Shown: one piece after another, positions 1-10,200 of the stretch
Layout: each line of letters starts with the position of its first letter
Position numbering within the stretch: the stretch's first letter is position 1
Assembly: GCF_947494555.1 (NCBI RefSeq)
Contig: NZ_CANLVF010000002.1
Coordinates: forward strand, 496,001-560,000
Length of the DNA: 64,000 bases
DNA from: an uncultured Roseibium sp.
GTDB taxonomy: Bacteria; Pseudomonadota; Alphaproteobacteria; Rhizobiales; Stappiaceae
Reading direction: 5' to 3'
The notes under the pieces: generated by a model
Seen by the model: the letters and a program-made list of their open reading frames with translations, nothing else
Told to the model about the DNA's origin: nothing
The model's database searches: none
Translations under genes and position numbers: made by a program

Positions 1-252
1 GCCTTCTTCGGCGACGCCGTGCGCCGAGGCGAAGATCGCGACCATCGGTCTGGTGATCTTCGGCGGTGCCTTGCCTGACCAGGCCGCAAGCCATTCCGTG
101 ATCTCCTCGAGCCGCCCAAGCGATCCTGCCGGTTTTGTCAACTGACTGTCGCGCTCCCTGACTTTCGCCAGCGCTTCCTCATCCGGGCCCGGCATCGACT
201 TTACGAGGTTCCGGATGTCATCAAAGGGAAGCGCAGTTTCGGAAAGGGACAT
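1..252 (-). CDS. cobT: Nicotinate-nucleotide--dimethylbenzimidazole phosphoribosyltransferase, N-terminal part (cut by window edge)
   Basis: CobT transfers phosphoribose from nicotinate mononucleotide to dimethylbenzimidazole, making the lower-ligand nucleotide of cobalamin in the cytoplasm. Only the first 84 codons lie in the window. They read as a typical CobT N-terminus, with the conserved QLTKPAGSLGRLEE stretch near residues 37-50 and the start of the FASAHGV segment near the edge. The ATG ends at 252. The gene diverges from cobS with about 100 bp between the likely starts, and pairing with cobS supports the call because CobS uses the CobT product. The shared intergenic region is too short for a cobalamin riboswitch and I see none. 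The C-terminal catalytic half lies outside the window. Confidence 0.9.
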   Translation of the reverse strand, partial: MSLSETALPFDDIRNLVKSMPGPDEEALAKVRERDSQLTKPAGSLGRLEEITEWLAAWSGKAPPKITRPMVAIFASAHGVAEEG

Positions 253-356
253 TTTCTTTTTCCCGGTCTGTTTTTGGTTGCGAGCCGACATTTGGTCCTG
301 CTAGGCGGCTGATCTATAACCGCGCCTTGGAAAAACTCAAGCACAGGACCGGCCTG

Positions 357-1229
357 ATGAGCCCCGAAACCGACCAATACCCAGTTTCTGGACAGAAACC
401 GCGTCCCGACGCGCCAAAACCCGGTTCCAAGGACATCGCGTACCACATCAGGCTATTTGCGGCTGATACCGCAACGTGGGTCCGGTTCTTCTCTCGTTTG
501 TCCTTGCACCAGGTGAATTCGCTGGACAATCCTGCGGCAGCACCCCAATTCGACAAGTCCGCCAGAGCTGCTCCGCTCGCGGGATTTGTGGTCGGACTAC
601 CGGCAGCAGGCTTCGGCATGCTGCTCGCATATACGGATCTACCGGCGCTTGTTGTTGCCGCATTTGCGGTCGCTGCGCTCGCAGCCACGACCGGAGCACT
701 TCATGAAGACGGTCTGAGTGATCTTGCGGATGGATTTTTTGGTGGCGCAACGCGCGACAAGCGCCTGGAGATCATGAAAGACAGCCGGATCGGTTCATTC
801 GGTGCGCTGGCTCTTGCTCTGTCAGTTTTGCTGCGCGTCGCCCTGCTGGCCGCCTTGTGGCAACGCTTCAGCCCGGCAGATGCTGCATTGTTGTTTTTGG
901 CATCCGAAAGCATCAGCCGGACACTGCTCGTATGGCAGTGGCATCAGCAGACCCTTGCCCGTCCGAAAGGACTGGCTGCCCGATTTGGCAAACCTGACGG
1001 CAGTGCCCTGAAACAGGCGGTCCTGATCACCGTCCCGTTGCTGGTACCTGCCGCTCTGCTCCTTTCAATTCCTGCACTTTTGCTCGGACTTTTAATCGCA
1101 ACTAGCGCCGCATATGGCCTTGGACACATGGCGTTTAAAAAAATCGGTGGTGTTACGGGCGATGTCCTGGGAGCTATTCAGCAAATCTGCGGGCTTGGAT
1201 TCTTGACTGGTATGCTTATGGTGCCCTGA
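357..1229 (+). CDS. cobS: Adenosylcobinamide-GDP ribazoletransferase (cobalamin synthase)
   Basis: CobS joins adenosylcobinamide-GDP to alpha-ribazole or its phosphate, the last assembly step of cobalamin, at the inner membrane. The 290-residue protein has the acidic HEDGLSDLADGFFGG motif near residues 115-129, followed by RDKRLEIMKDSRIGSFG, the signature of the family. Several hydrophobic membrane segments follow. A TTG at 327 would add ten residues, but the ATG at 357 has a nearby AGGACC and is preferred. Either way there is a soluble extension of about 35 residues before the usual family start (AADTATWVRFFSRL). It diverges from cobT. Confidence 0.93.
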   Translation: MSPETDQYPVSGQKPRPDAPKPGSKDIAYHIRLFAADTATWVRFFSRLSLHQVNSLDNPAAAPQFDKSARAAPLAGFVVGLPAAGFGMLLAYTDLPALVVAAFAVAALAATTGALHEDGLSDLADGFFGGATRDKRLEIMKDSRIGSFGALALALSVLLRVALLAALWQRFSPADAALLFLASESISRTLLVWQWHQQTLARPKGLAARFGKPDGSALKQAVLITVPLLVPAALLLSIPALLLGLLIATSAAYGLGHMAFKKIGGVTGDVLGAIQQICGLGFLTGMLMVP

Positions 1230-1257
1230 GAAGGCGCAGCGTGGGCAGCTATTCACA

Positions 1258-2445
1258 ATGACACCGAGATATATCGCAACGACATCCGACACTCGTTCCC
1301 GGCCTATCCGGGAACTGGTGCTGCTGGTGTCTTTTATTATCCTGGCCGCATGCGGCAGCCGGCCTGAGGTCGGCGCTCTGGCGTTGAGCGAAGTTCCGGC
1401 GCAAGGGGCTGAGACGCATGATATTTTGGTTGTGACGACACGGGAGCGTGACAGCCGACCGGACACTTATTTCAATGGAGAGCGGAGCCAGCAGACCAGC
1501 TATGCGCAGGCGAGCATTTCGGTTCCACCCAGCCACGAAATCAGTCAAGTGGAATGGCCCGACAAGCTGCCGGGAAATCCGGAAACCGACTTCGTCGCCC
1601 GCAGTGCCAGCTATATCGAAGACAAAAGCGCCTTCACGCGGGAACTCAATGCGAAGCTGGCGAAACTGCCCAAAGGCAAGCGGGAAGTATTCCTCTTTAT
1701 CCACGGGTACAACACCCTCTTTCCAGAAGCGCTTTATCGCTTCGTGCAGGTCGTCCATGACGGAGACATCGAGGCCGTACCGGTTCTGTTCACCTGGGCA
1801 TCACGCGGAAAACTGCAGGACTACGTCTATGACCTGAACAGCGCCGCCATAGCGCGCCAGGCGCTGGCGGAGACGATGCTCCAGCTATCGAAATCAAACG
1901 CAGAAAAGATCACTGTACTGGCTCACTCCATGGGCAACTGGCTGCTTATGGAGACCGCGATCCAGTCGTCACCCGCGCAGCGCAAAGCCCTTGAAGGAAA
2001 AGTCGACGTTGCCATTCTGGCAGCGCCGGATATCGACATTGACCTCTTCAAAGCTCAGTTGAGGAAACTCGGCACGCCTGCCAACCCCTACGTCGTTGTG
2101 GTTTCGCGCGACGACAGGGCATTGCGTCTTTCCAGAGCAATCGCAGGCGGTAAGGAACGCGTCGGCGCCTACTCCAATGACGCAGAACTCGCCGAGCTTG
2201 GCGCAATCGTCATTGATGTGACCGAGCTCGATTCCCTTGACGCAGCAAACCACTCCAAGTTTGCCCAACTGGCCCAACTCAGCCCTGAATTTCGCAAGAC
2301 GCTCGGTCAGACCGGATTGCGTTCCGCGTCGGACACCGCGCGGGGGGCAAAGCTTGGCGACAGCCTTGGCACATTTGTCGGAAACACGGTCGCGTTGCCG
2401 GTCAACATCATTACAGCACCGTTCACATACTCCGGCGGCGGCTGA
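1258..2445 (+). CDS. DUF900-type alpha/beta-hydrolase lipoprotein
   Basis: This is a predicted lipoprotein hydrolase of 395 residues. The N-terminus has a hydrophobic segment ending in the lipobox LAAC, with Cys32 as the likely lipidated residue. The fold is marked by FLFIHGYNT (oxyanion region) and the nucleophile elbow LAHSMGN, with Ser224 as the likely nucleophile; VAILAAPDID follows as in DUF900 esterases. It would act in the periplasm or at a membrane face. The substrate is unknown. It starts 28 bp after cobS and could be cotranscribed, but nothing links it to cobalamin. The family-level call is firm; the function is not. Confidence 0.8.
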   Translation: MTPRYIATTSDTRSRPIRELVLLVSFIILAACGSRPEVGALALSEVPAQGAETHDILVVTTRERDSRPDTYFNGERSQQTSYAQASISVPPSHEISQVEWPDKLPGNPETDFVARSASYIEDKSAFTRELNAKLAKLPKGKREVFLFIHGYNTLFPEALYRFVQVVHDGDIEAVPVLFTWASRGKLQDYVYDLNSAAIARQALAETMLQLSKSNAEKITVLAHSMGNWLLMETAIQSSPAQRKALEGKVDVAILAAPDIDIDLFKAQLRKLGTPANPYVVVVSRDDRALRLSRAIAGGKERVGAYSNDAELAELGAIVIDVTELDSLDAANHSKFAQLAQLSPEFRKTLGQTGLRSASDTARGAKLGDSLGTFVGNTVALPVNIITAPFTYSGGG

Positions 2446-2516
2446 CGACGTAATTTGGACCCCGCCAGACGCTTTTAAGTCTTGGCAAGGACACAATCTG
2501 TGTCCATATCCGCCAT

Positions 2517-2696
2517 ATGAACTCGCCATGCATACAACTTTGCCAAATTGACGAGACGACCGGCCTGTGCGCCGGCTGTTTACGCTCGCTCGACGAAATT
2601 GCAGGTTGGACCGGTTTCAGCGAAGAACGCCGATCGGAAATCATGACCGACCTTTCCAGCCGCCGCCTCCTTGAGAGCGAAGAAAGCCTCGATTAA
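2517..2696 (+). CDS. DUF1289 family small cysteine-rich protein
   Basis: A 59-residue protein not long enough for most ORF cut-offs. The sequence MNSPCIQLCQID followed by TGLCAGCLRSLDEI is the DUF1289 pattern: four cysteines (C-x3-C and C-x2-C) followed by W and EERR near the middle. Members are thought to bind a metal or iron-sulfur cluster, but the role is not established. The stop codon overlaps the next start as TAATG (2694-2698), so translation with the aspartic protease gene is probably coupled. ATG 2517 is the only in-frame ATG after the upstream stop at 2451. Confidence 0.8.
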   Translation: MNSPCIQLCQIDETTGLCAGCLRSLDEIAGWTGFSEERRSEIMTDLSSRRLLESEESLD

Positions 2697-3409
2697 TGGG
2701 TGGCCCCAGGCAGATCCGTGGCTTTGTCGTTGCCGCCCTCGTAATTGTTATGGGCGTAATGGCGTTTTTCTTTTTTTTCGGTGATCCGACAGATCCCGAG
2801 AACATCAACTTCGACGATTCCGGCCCTCGCGTTGTCGCGCTATCCGCACTTGCATTTGTGTTTCTTGCGAGTTTTGTGTTCGGTCAGCCCAAGGTGCGGG
2901 AAATTGTCCAGGGAACGCTGTTTTGGGGCGGTCTTTGTGCCTTGCTCGTGGTTGGCTATACCTATCGTACCGATCTGGTGCAGGCTGGATATCGCGTTCT
3001 CGGCGCGCTTGCCCCCGGCCTTGCTGTAACGCAACCGGACGGCTCCATCCTGATTGTTCGCGATGCCAGTGGCCATTTCGTTGTAGACGGCCGCGTCAAT
3101 GGATCCCGGACAAACTTTCTTCTAGATACGGGTGCCAGTGCGGTTGTCTTGACGTTTAACGATGCCAAGCGTGCAGGTTACGATCCGGCCGAGCTTTCCT
3201 TCACCGTGCCTGTCTCGACTGCGAATGGCCGTGCGATGGTTGCTCCAATTCAGATCGATACCATTTCGGTCGGCGATCATACGTTCAGCAATGTCAGAGG
3301 GTTTGTTGCCCGCGATGGATCGCTGGGAGGCAGCCTTTTCGGCCTCACAGCCTTGGACCGGCTCAGAAGCTGGCGCATTGAGGGCGATCGTCTCATCATG
3401 AACCCATGA
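2696..3409 (+). CDS. Membrane-anchored retropepsin-like aspartic protease (clan AA, TIGR02281-like)
   Basis: A 237-residue protein with three hydrophobic segments in the first 110 residues and a C-terminal retropepsin-like domain. The active-site motif LLDTGAS holds Asp144, and the flap/second-strand regions (STANGRAMVAPIQIDTISVG, then SLFGLTALDRL) fit the single-domain bacterial clan AA family that would work as a homodimer. The catalytic domain is probably periplasmic. The substrate is unknown. The start overlaps the stop of the DUF1289 gene, and its stop overlaps a small downstream reading frame (ATGA). Alphaproteobacteria commonly carry this family; the pairing with DUF1289 is also often seen, from memory. 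Confidence 0.85.
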   Translation: MGGPRQIRGFVVAALVIVMGVMAFFFFFGDPTDPENINFDDSGPRVVALSALAFVFLASFVFGQPKVREIVQGTLFWGGLCALLVVGYTYRTDLVQAGYRVLGALAPGLAVTQPDGSILIVRDASGHFVVDGRVNGSRTNFLLDTGASAVVLTFNDAKRAGYDPAELSFTVPVSTANGRAMVAPIQIDTISVGDHTFSNVRGFVARDGSLGGSLFGLTALDRLRSWRIEGDRLIMNP

Positions 3410-3549
3410 CCACTAAGCCCCCTGCCAAAACGCAAGGGGAAAGTGCATCTGATACGAAAATCGCAGCCGAGCCTGGCATCAACTCGACTGCGCTCAATTC
3501 ACGTCAAAAGGCTAATAACGCGGACAAGGTCAGCCTGGGCCAACCTTGA
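3406..3549 (+). CDS. Possible small hypothetical protein, 47 residues
   Basis: The reading frame starts at an ATG that overlaps the protease stop as ATGA, the arrangement that normally signals coupled translation. It codes for a hydrophilic, low-complexity peptide rich in K, A, S, Q and N, with no recognisable motif or membrane segment. I do not recognise it. It may be a real short gene or simply read-through of a spacer. Confidence 0.25.
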   Translation: MTTKPPAKTQGESASDTKIAAEPGINSTALNSRQKANNADKVSLGQP

Positions 3550-3635
3550 ACCGTCAAATTTCAAAAGGCGTAAGACATTCCGCTGCAGGCTGTGTTAAAC
3601 CTGCTAGCGGCTGGCAAATTCCATGGCCAGTGTTG

Positions 3636-4262
3636 TCAGGCGAGCGTGCGCCTGCGCAGCCATCCAAGACCGACGAGTGCGGTCAGCAGAAGTGGCAGAC
3701 CGGCCGGTATCGGTATGACCGCCGACGGGGCAACCTTGGCAATGCTCACAGAACCGATGTAAGGGCCGTCAAATCGTACCAACTCGGTGTCCTCCAAATT
3801 GTCGAACGGATTGTCACCCAGCATCTCGAACGTGTCGAACGCGATTGTCATCAGAACCTGGCTACCGAATGCACCGGATGCGGATCCGCCGATGACATCG
3901 AGCAGAAATTCTATCGTATCCGTTTCATACCCGGCATCCGTTGCAACGCCGGACAGAAACAGACCGTTGTCATCGAAAACGTCGAAACCGCCGGTAAGTG
4001 TATTCGCCGGGTCAGTCGGATCGAATCCGATGATGAAATCGACAAAGGCGGCTCCGGTTGGGCTGACCCCATCCGAAGAATCGATATCGGCGCCGAATGT
4101 GGCGAGGTCACCGAATGGCGCGTTGTCAAAGTACTCAATCAGAGCAAAGCTCGCATTGAGCGTCGGTGGCTCGGTCGTAAGACCAAGCCCCGCAGCCGAT
4201 GCGCCTTGAACCCCAAAGGCCAGGCTGATTGTCATAAACACACTTATAACAAGTCTTTTCAT
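3636..4262 (-). CDS. Secreted protein with VPLPA-CTERM-like sorting tail
   Basis: A 208-residue protein with an N-terminal signal peptide (MKRLVISVFMTISLAFG...ASA). The last 27 residues form the tripartite tail of exosortase substrates: IPIPAGLPLL, a hydrophobic stretch, then LRRR near the end. This matches the VPLPA-CTERM class of PEP-CTERM-like tails. The middle is acidic and rich in D, F and G, without a recognised domain; it looks like a surface or matrix protein. A good ribosome site (AGGGGAA) precedes the ATG. It starts only 28 bp after the stop of the giant gene on the same strand, so the two are probably cotranscribed. The exosortase needed to process it is not in this window. Confidence 0.8.
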   Translation of the reverse strand: MKRLVISVFMTISLAFGVQGASAAGLGLTTEPPTLNASFALIEYFDNAPFGDLATFGADIDSSDGVSPTGAAFVDFIIGFDPTDPANTLTGGFDVFDDNGLFLSGVATDAGYETDTIEFLLDVIGGSASGAFGSQVLMTIAFDTFEMLGDNPFDNLEDTELVRFDGPYIGSVSIAKVAPSAVIPIPAGLPLLLTALVGLGWLRRRTLA

Positions 4263-4290
4263 TTAAAATTCCCCTGTACGCCCAAACAAG

Positions 4291-7200
4291 TTAAAGGATA
4301 TCAGGTCCATTATCGTTGATTATTGTCAGATTGTCAGCAGTCACATTATCTCCGCGTACGTAGATCGCGTCACGATCGCCATCAAGGTAAATGATGGCAC
4401 CGCCAGAGAAGTTCCGAATAAAGGACACGTCGGCTGCACCCGCTTCAAATACAATCTCATCGACACCGACTTCGTAGTCAAGAATAACGTCACGCTCACG
4501 AATACCGTTCAGTGTCTCTTCTCCGAAGATAAACTGATCGGCACCGCCGTCGCCAACCATTCTGTCATACCTGCCGCCGAGTGAGCGGATCGCATCGTCC
4601 TGGTCAGTTCCGACAAGATAGTCGCTTGCGGATGTTCCGATGATCTCGTTGGGTCCTCCACCTTCGTTCACATCCGTCACGCTGACAAAGACCAGTTCGG
4701 AATCCGTCAGTGTTCCGTCGCTTACCTGCACTTCGACTTCGTAGACGTTGTCGGTATCCGCGTCGCCCGGAGCTTCGAAGTCCGGCGCATTTATAAAGCT
4801 GAACGTTCCATCGGACGCCATCTGGAAGAGAGCTGCATCCGCGCCACCCGAGATCGAGAATGTTAGTATGGCATCGTCGACATCTGTAGCTGTTGCAGTT
4901 CCAACCGCGGTTGAGTTTTCCGGGATCGAGATCGGACCGATTGCGGCCAGCACAGGCGCATCATTGACGCCAGTGACGGTAACCGTCACATCGTTCTGAA
5001 CCGTCGCGCCTTGCTGATCCTGCGCCTCGACCGTGATCGTCACATTGCGGGTTTCCCCGTCGTTCAGATCCTGGAAGCCTGTGCCTGGATCGAACGTCAG
5101 AGTGGTTCCCAGGATCGATGCGGAGCCTTCCAAAGGTTGGCCCGCCACCGTGTAGGTGAGCGTTGTGCCGTCGTCTTCGCCATCCGCGTCGTCACCGAGC
5201 GTGGCAAGATCAAGTGTGACAGCCGGACCATCCTCTGCAGCATTCAACACACCTGCTGCAAGCGTCGGATCGTCGTTGACGCCGGTCACAGTGACCGTCA
5301 CATCGTTCTGAACCGTGGCTCCACGTTGATCCTCAGCCTCGACCGTGACTGTCACATCGCGGGTTTCCCCCGCGTTCAGGTCCTGGAAGTCTGCTCCTGG
5401 ATTGAAGGTCAGAGTGGTTCCCAGGATCGATGCGGAACCTTCGGACGGCTGTCCCACCACCGTATAAGTCAGCGTCGTGCCGTCGTCTTCGTTATCCGCG
5501 TCGTCACCGAGGGTCGACAAATCGAGCGTTACGGCCGCTCCGTCTTCAACGGCATTCAGGACGCCTGCCCCCAGTGTCGGGTCATCGTTGACGCCCGTCA
5601 CGGTAACCGTGACAGTTCCTTCACTAGATGATGCTCCATGGCTATCGGTTGCCGTGACGCCGATAATGACACCACGGGTTTCACCTTCATTCAGATCCTG
5701 GAAGTCTGCCCCTGGATCGAAGTTCAGGTTAGTTCCGTTGAGCGAGGCCGTACCCTCGCCGGGCAGTGTCGTGACACCGTATGTCAGCGTCGTTCCGTCA
5801 TCGTCGGTGTCAATGTCGTCGCCGAGCGTTGACAGGTTGAGACTGACAGGCACACCATCCTCAGCCGCATTCATCACGCCGTTGGCAACCGTTGGCGCAT
5901 CGTTCACACCTGTCACCGTCAGTGTAACATTGGCTGTGCTGAATCCGCCGTTCCCATCGGTAATTGTATAGGTGAAGAACTCAGCGCTGCTGGATCCGAC
6001 CGCGAGATCTTCAAACGCCCCGTTGGGATCATAATCGAAGGTTCCATCAGAGTTGACCGTCAGGATTGCTCCAGAGTCCAGATTAATCGGCACGCCGACA
6101 TTTGCCGGATCGCCATCGACTTCGGTCACCGAAAGCGGATCACCGTTGGGATCGGAGTCCGCACCGTTCCCGTTGTCGGCAAAGAGGCTTCCAGACAGTG
6201 GGTTGTCTTCGTCCGTTGTCAGATCATCGTTTTGTGCGATCGGCGTACTCGACCCCTGAACGTTGACGGTTACCGTCGCCGTATCAAAACCGCCGTTGCC
6301 ATCGGTGATCGTATACATGAACTGAGCCGCACCGGTGAAACCTGTCATCGGTGTGAACGTCACGTTGCCGCCCGCAAGCTGCACCGTGCCGCCCGAAACC
6401 GCAGTTACACCGGTCACCGCGAGTGGCTGAACGACTTCCGGATCACCGTCGTCGTCATTGCTGAGCAAGGTGCCCGTCGCGATCACAATCGGTGTTTCGA
6501 AGCCCGTCGAAATGCCTGCATCGTCATTTGCAACAGGGTCGTCGTTCACCGGGTTCACTGTAATCGTAGCAGTTGCCTGCACGGTTCCGCCGTTACCGTC
6601 GCTCACCTCATAAATGAAGCTGTCAGTGCCGTTGAAGTCAGCGTCAGGCGTGTAGTCGAATGACCCGTCTGCGTTCAAATTCAGCGTACCGTTCGAAACG
6701 TCTGAAATCAGCTGACTGATTGTAAGTCCGTCGCCGTCGACATCCGAATCGTTGCTCAAGACGCCAGTGCCAACAAGGACATTCAACGAACCGTCTTCGT
6801 CGAGCGAATAGGTATCGTCTTGGGCGTCAGGATCATCGTTCACGCCCGCGACCGTCACAACAACGTCGTTTTGTACCGTCGCACCCTGTTGATCCTGCGC
6901 TTCGACCGTGATCGTCACGTCGCGGGTTTCACCGACACCGAGGTCCTGGAAATCAGCGCCGGGATCGAAAGTCAGTGTCGTCCCGAGGATGGATGCAGAC
7001 CCTTCGGACGGCTGTGCCGCCACGGAATAGGCCAGCGTTGTGCCGTCATCTTCACCATCGGCGTCATCACCGAGCGTGGACAGATCCAGCGTCACAGCCG
7101 GACCGTCTTCAGCGGCGTTGAGTATACCCGCGCCCAAGGTCGGGTCGTCGTTCACGCCAGTCACGGTCACTGTGACGTCGTTTTGAACTGTCGCACCCTG

Positions 7201-10200
7201 CTGGTCCTGAGCCTCCACCGTGATCGTCACGTCGCGGGTTTCGCCGGCGTTCAGATCCTGGAAGTCTGCCCCCGGATCGAAGGTCAAGGTCGTACCAAGG
7301 ATCGATGCGGACCCTTCGGACGGTTGTGCTGCCACGGAATAGGCCAGCGTTGTGCCGTCATCTTCACCATCGGCGTCATCACCGAGCGTGGACAGATCCA
7401 GCGTCACAGCCGGACCGTCTTCAGCGGCGTTGAGTATACCCGCGCCCAAGGTCGGGTCGTCGTTCACGCCAGTCACGGTCACTGTGACGTCGTTTTGAAC
7501 TGTCGCACCCTGCTGGTCCTGAGCCTCCACCGTGATCGTCACATCGCGGGTTTCCCCGGCGTTCAGATCCTGGAAGTCTGCCCCTGGATCAAAGGTCAAG
7601 GTCCTACCAAGGATCGATGCGGACCCTTCGGACGGCTGCGCCGCCACGGAATAGGCAAGCGTCGTGCCGTCGTCTTCACCATCGGCGTCATCACCGAGTG
7701 TCGACAGATCGAGCATCACAGCCGGACCGTCTTCAGCAGCGTTGAGAACACCTGCGCCCAGTGTCGGATCATCGTTCACACCGGTCACGGTCACCGTGAC
7801 GTCGTTCTGGACCGTAGCTCCCCGTTGATCCTCAGCTTCGACCGTAACTGTCACATCGCGGGTTTCCCCGGCGTTCAGATCCTGGAAGTCAGCTCCCGGA
7901 TCAAAGGTCAATGTCGTACCAAGGACCGATGCGGACCCTTCGGCCGGTTGCCCTGCCACGGAATAGGTCAGCGTCGTGCCGTCGTCTTCGCTGTCCGCGT
8001 CGTCACCGAGTGTCGACAGATCAAGCATTACCGCCGGACCGTCCTCAACAGCATTGAGAATGCCTGCGCCCAGCGTAGGATCATCATTCACGCCGAGAAC
8101 CGAAACGGTAACGGTGCCTTCGTTGGAAGATGCCGCGTTGCTGTCCGTTGCGGTCACGCCGATCGTGACGTCACGGGTTTCGCCCTCGTTCAGATCCTGG
8201 AAATCCGCGCCGGGATCGAAGTTTAGGTTGGTACCGGTGATTGAAGCTGAACCTTCGCCCGGCTGTGTCGTGATCGCATAGCCGAGTGTGGACCCGTCAT
8301 CGTCGCTATCGACGTCGTCTCCAAGCGTCGCAAGGTTCAGGTTGACAGGCGCGCCATCTTCGACGGCATTCATTGCACCATTTGCAACCGTTGGATCGTC
8401 ATTGAGACCCGTGACGGTTACGGTGACAACACCGGTATCGGAACCATTGTTGCTGTCGGTGATCGTGTAACTGAACGTATCCGTCGTCGACCCGCCAACC
8501 GCGAGGGACTCAAAGCTTCCGTTCGGATCGTAGTCGAAGGTTCCATTTGCGTTGAGTGTTAGCAATGCGCCGGAAACCAGCGTGATTTGCGAGCCGACGG
8601 ACGCCATCAGACCATTCACCGCCGTGACGCTGAACGGATCTCCCTCAGGATCAAAGTCGGCACCGTTGCCGTTGTCCAGGAAGACACTTCCGGAAAGCAA
8701 TGTCGCTTCGTCCGTCGTGACGGAATCGTTCTGCGCAACCGGCGCGTTGGAACCCTGAACAGTGATATTCACCGTCGCAGTTGCCATTCCACCATTCGCA
8801 TCTGTTATGTCGTAGGTGAACGAGTCGGGGCCCGAATACCCATTGTTCGGGGTATAGGTTACCGTTCCGTCCAGTTCGATGACCGCCGTACCGTTTGAAG
8901 GCGTGCTGACGGCCGTTACGGTGAATGTATCACCATTATCGACGTCGAAATCATTGCTTGCCACGTCGATGTTGACCGGCGTGTTCAGCTGAGTGCTGCG
9001 CGTATCATCGTTCGCCGTCGGATCATCATTTACGCCGGTGATGGTAATCGTTCCCGTCGCTGACGCGGTGAGGTTCGAGCCGGCCTCTTCAACGACGTAT
9101 GTGAACGAGATATCACGGGTATCGCCCACATTGAGTTCGTTATACGTGTTGGCCGTATCGAAGCTCAGATCACCATTTGCATCGACCTGCAGAACGCCTC
9201 CGCCGGCCACGACGATCGGCGCTCCGACAAGGCCATTATTGCCGTTGATGGACACCACAGTCAGCGCATCGCCTTCCGGATCGATATCCGCCCCGTTTCC
9301 GTTGTCGCTGAAGACATTACCCGCAAGCGTACTGTCTTCATCAACCGTGAAGTCGTCATCCTGCGCATTCACATTGTCATCAGCGCCGGAGATAAACGCG
9401 GTGACCGTTGCCGTGTCGCTCAGCCCCCCATCGTCAGTGATGGTGTAAGTGAAGCTGTCGGTAGTGTTCTGACCGCTTGCAAGCGATTGGATGCTTGTCG
9501 ATGTTGTCGGATCATAAACCAGGTCTCCGGTTGCGGAGATGCTGACCGTTGCGCCAGACGCGAGCACAATGGTTGCGCCCGGTGTGTATGCGTTTCCGTC
9601 AATCGCGGTAATCGAGAACGGATCGCCGCCCGGATCACTGTCGCCGACAAAGACATTCACGGTGTTGCTAACAGTATCTTCGTCGATCGAGAAGCTTTCG
9701 TTGTCCGCGTTTGGCGCTGCGTTATCGACAGTCACCATGAACGAGGTGCTTTCCACCGAGCCGTTCTGATCGTCGATACTCAGGTTTACCGTGTAAGTGC
9801 CTTCGCTCTGGTAGAAGTTCACCAGGCTCGGCATTTTCGACGTGGTGGTGAAGTTTACGTCTGGGTCACCCTCGCCGTAATTCACGGTTATCGCGTAAGT
9901 GTCGTTGTCCGGATCGCCAATTATGGCCTGGATATTGAGGTTGGAACCTTCTGAAATCGTCTGGTTTCCAATCGGTGCCAGAGCGACAGGATCATTGACC
10001 GGCGTGACGGTGATAAACGTCTGCGCGATCGCCGAGGCAAAGCTGGTGCCATCCGAACCAGTCCATCCAAAGTCCGCAGATCCGTTGAAGTCCGCAGGCG
10101 GAATATAAACAAGCGCGCCGGCATTGAGCTCGGCAACCGTGACGACCTGACCTGGCGCGACCGGTGAATTGTTGTATTCCAGCGTCCCTGTGGATGGGAG

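Noticed and set aside
253..356. Cobalamin riboswitch between cobT and cobS
   Set aside because: The spacer is too short and no B12-box was seen.
3546..4319. Plus-strand frame of 257 codons opposite the VPLPA-CTERM gene
   Set aside because: Antisense to a gene with a signal peptide and sorting tail; its composition is unlike a real protein.
6820..8226. Long plus-strand open frame (468 codons) opposite the giant gene
   Set aside because: It is a shadow of the 312-bp repeats: the antisense frame stays open because of codon bias and repeats itself every 104 codons, with no ribosome site or known domain.
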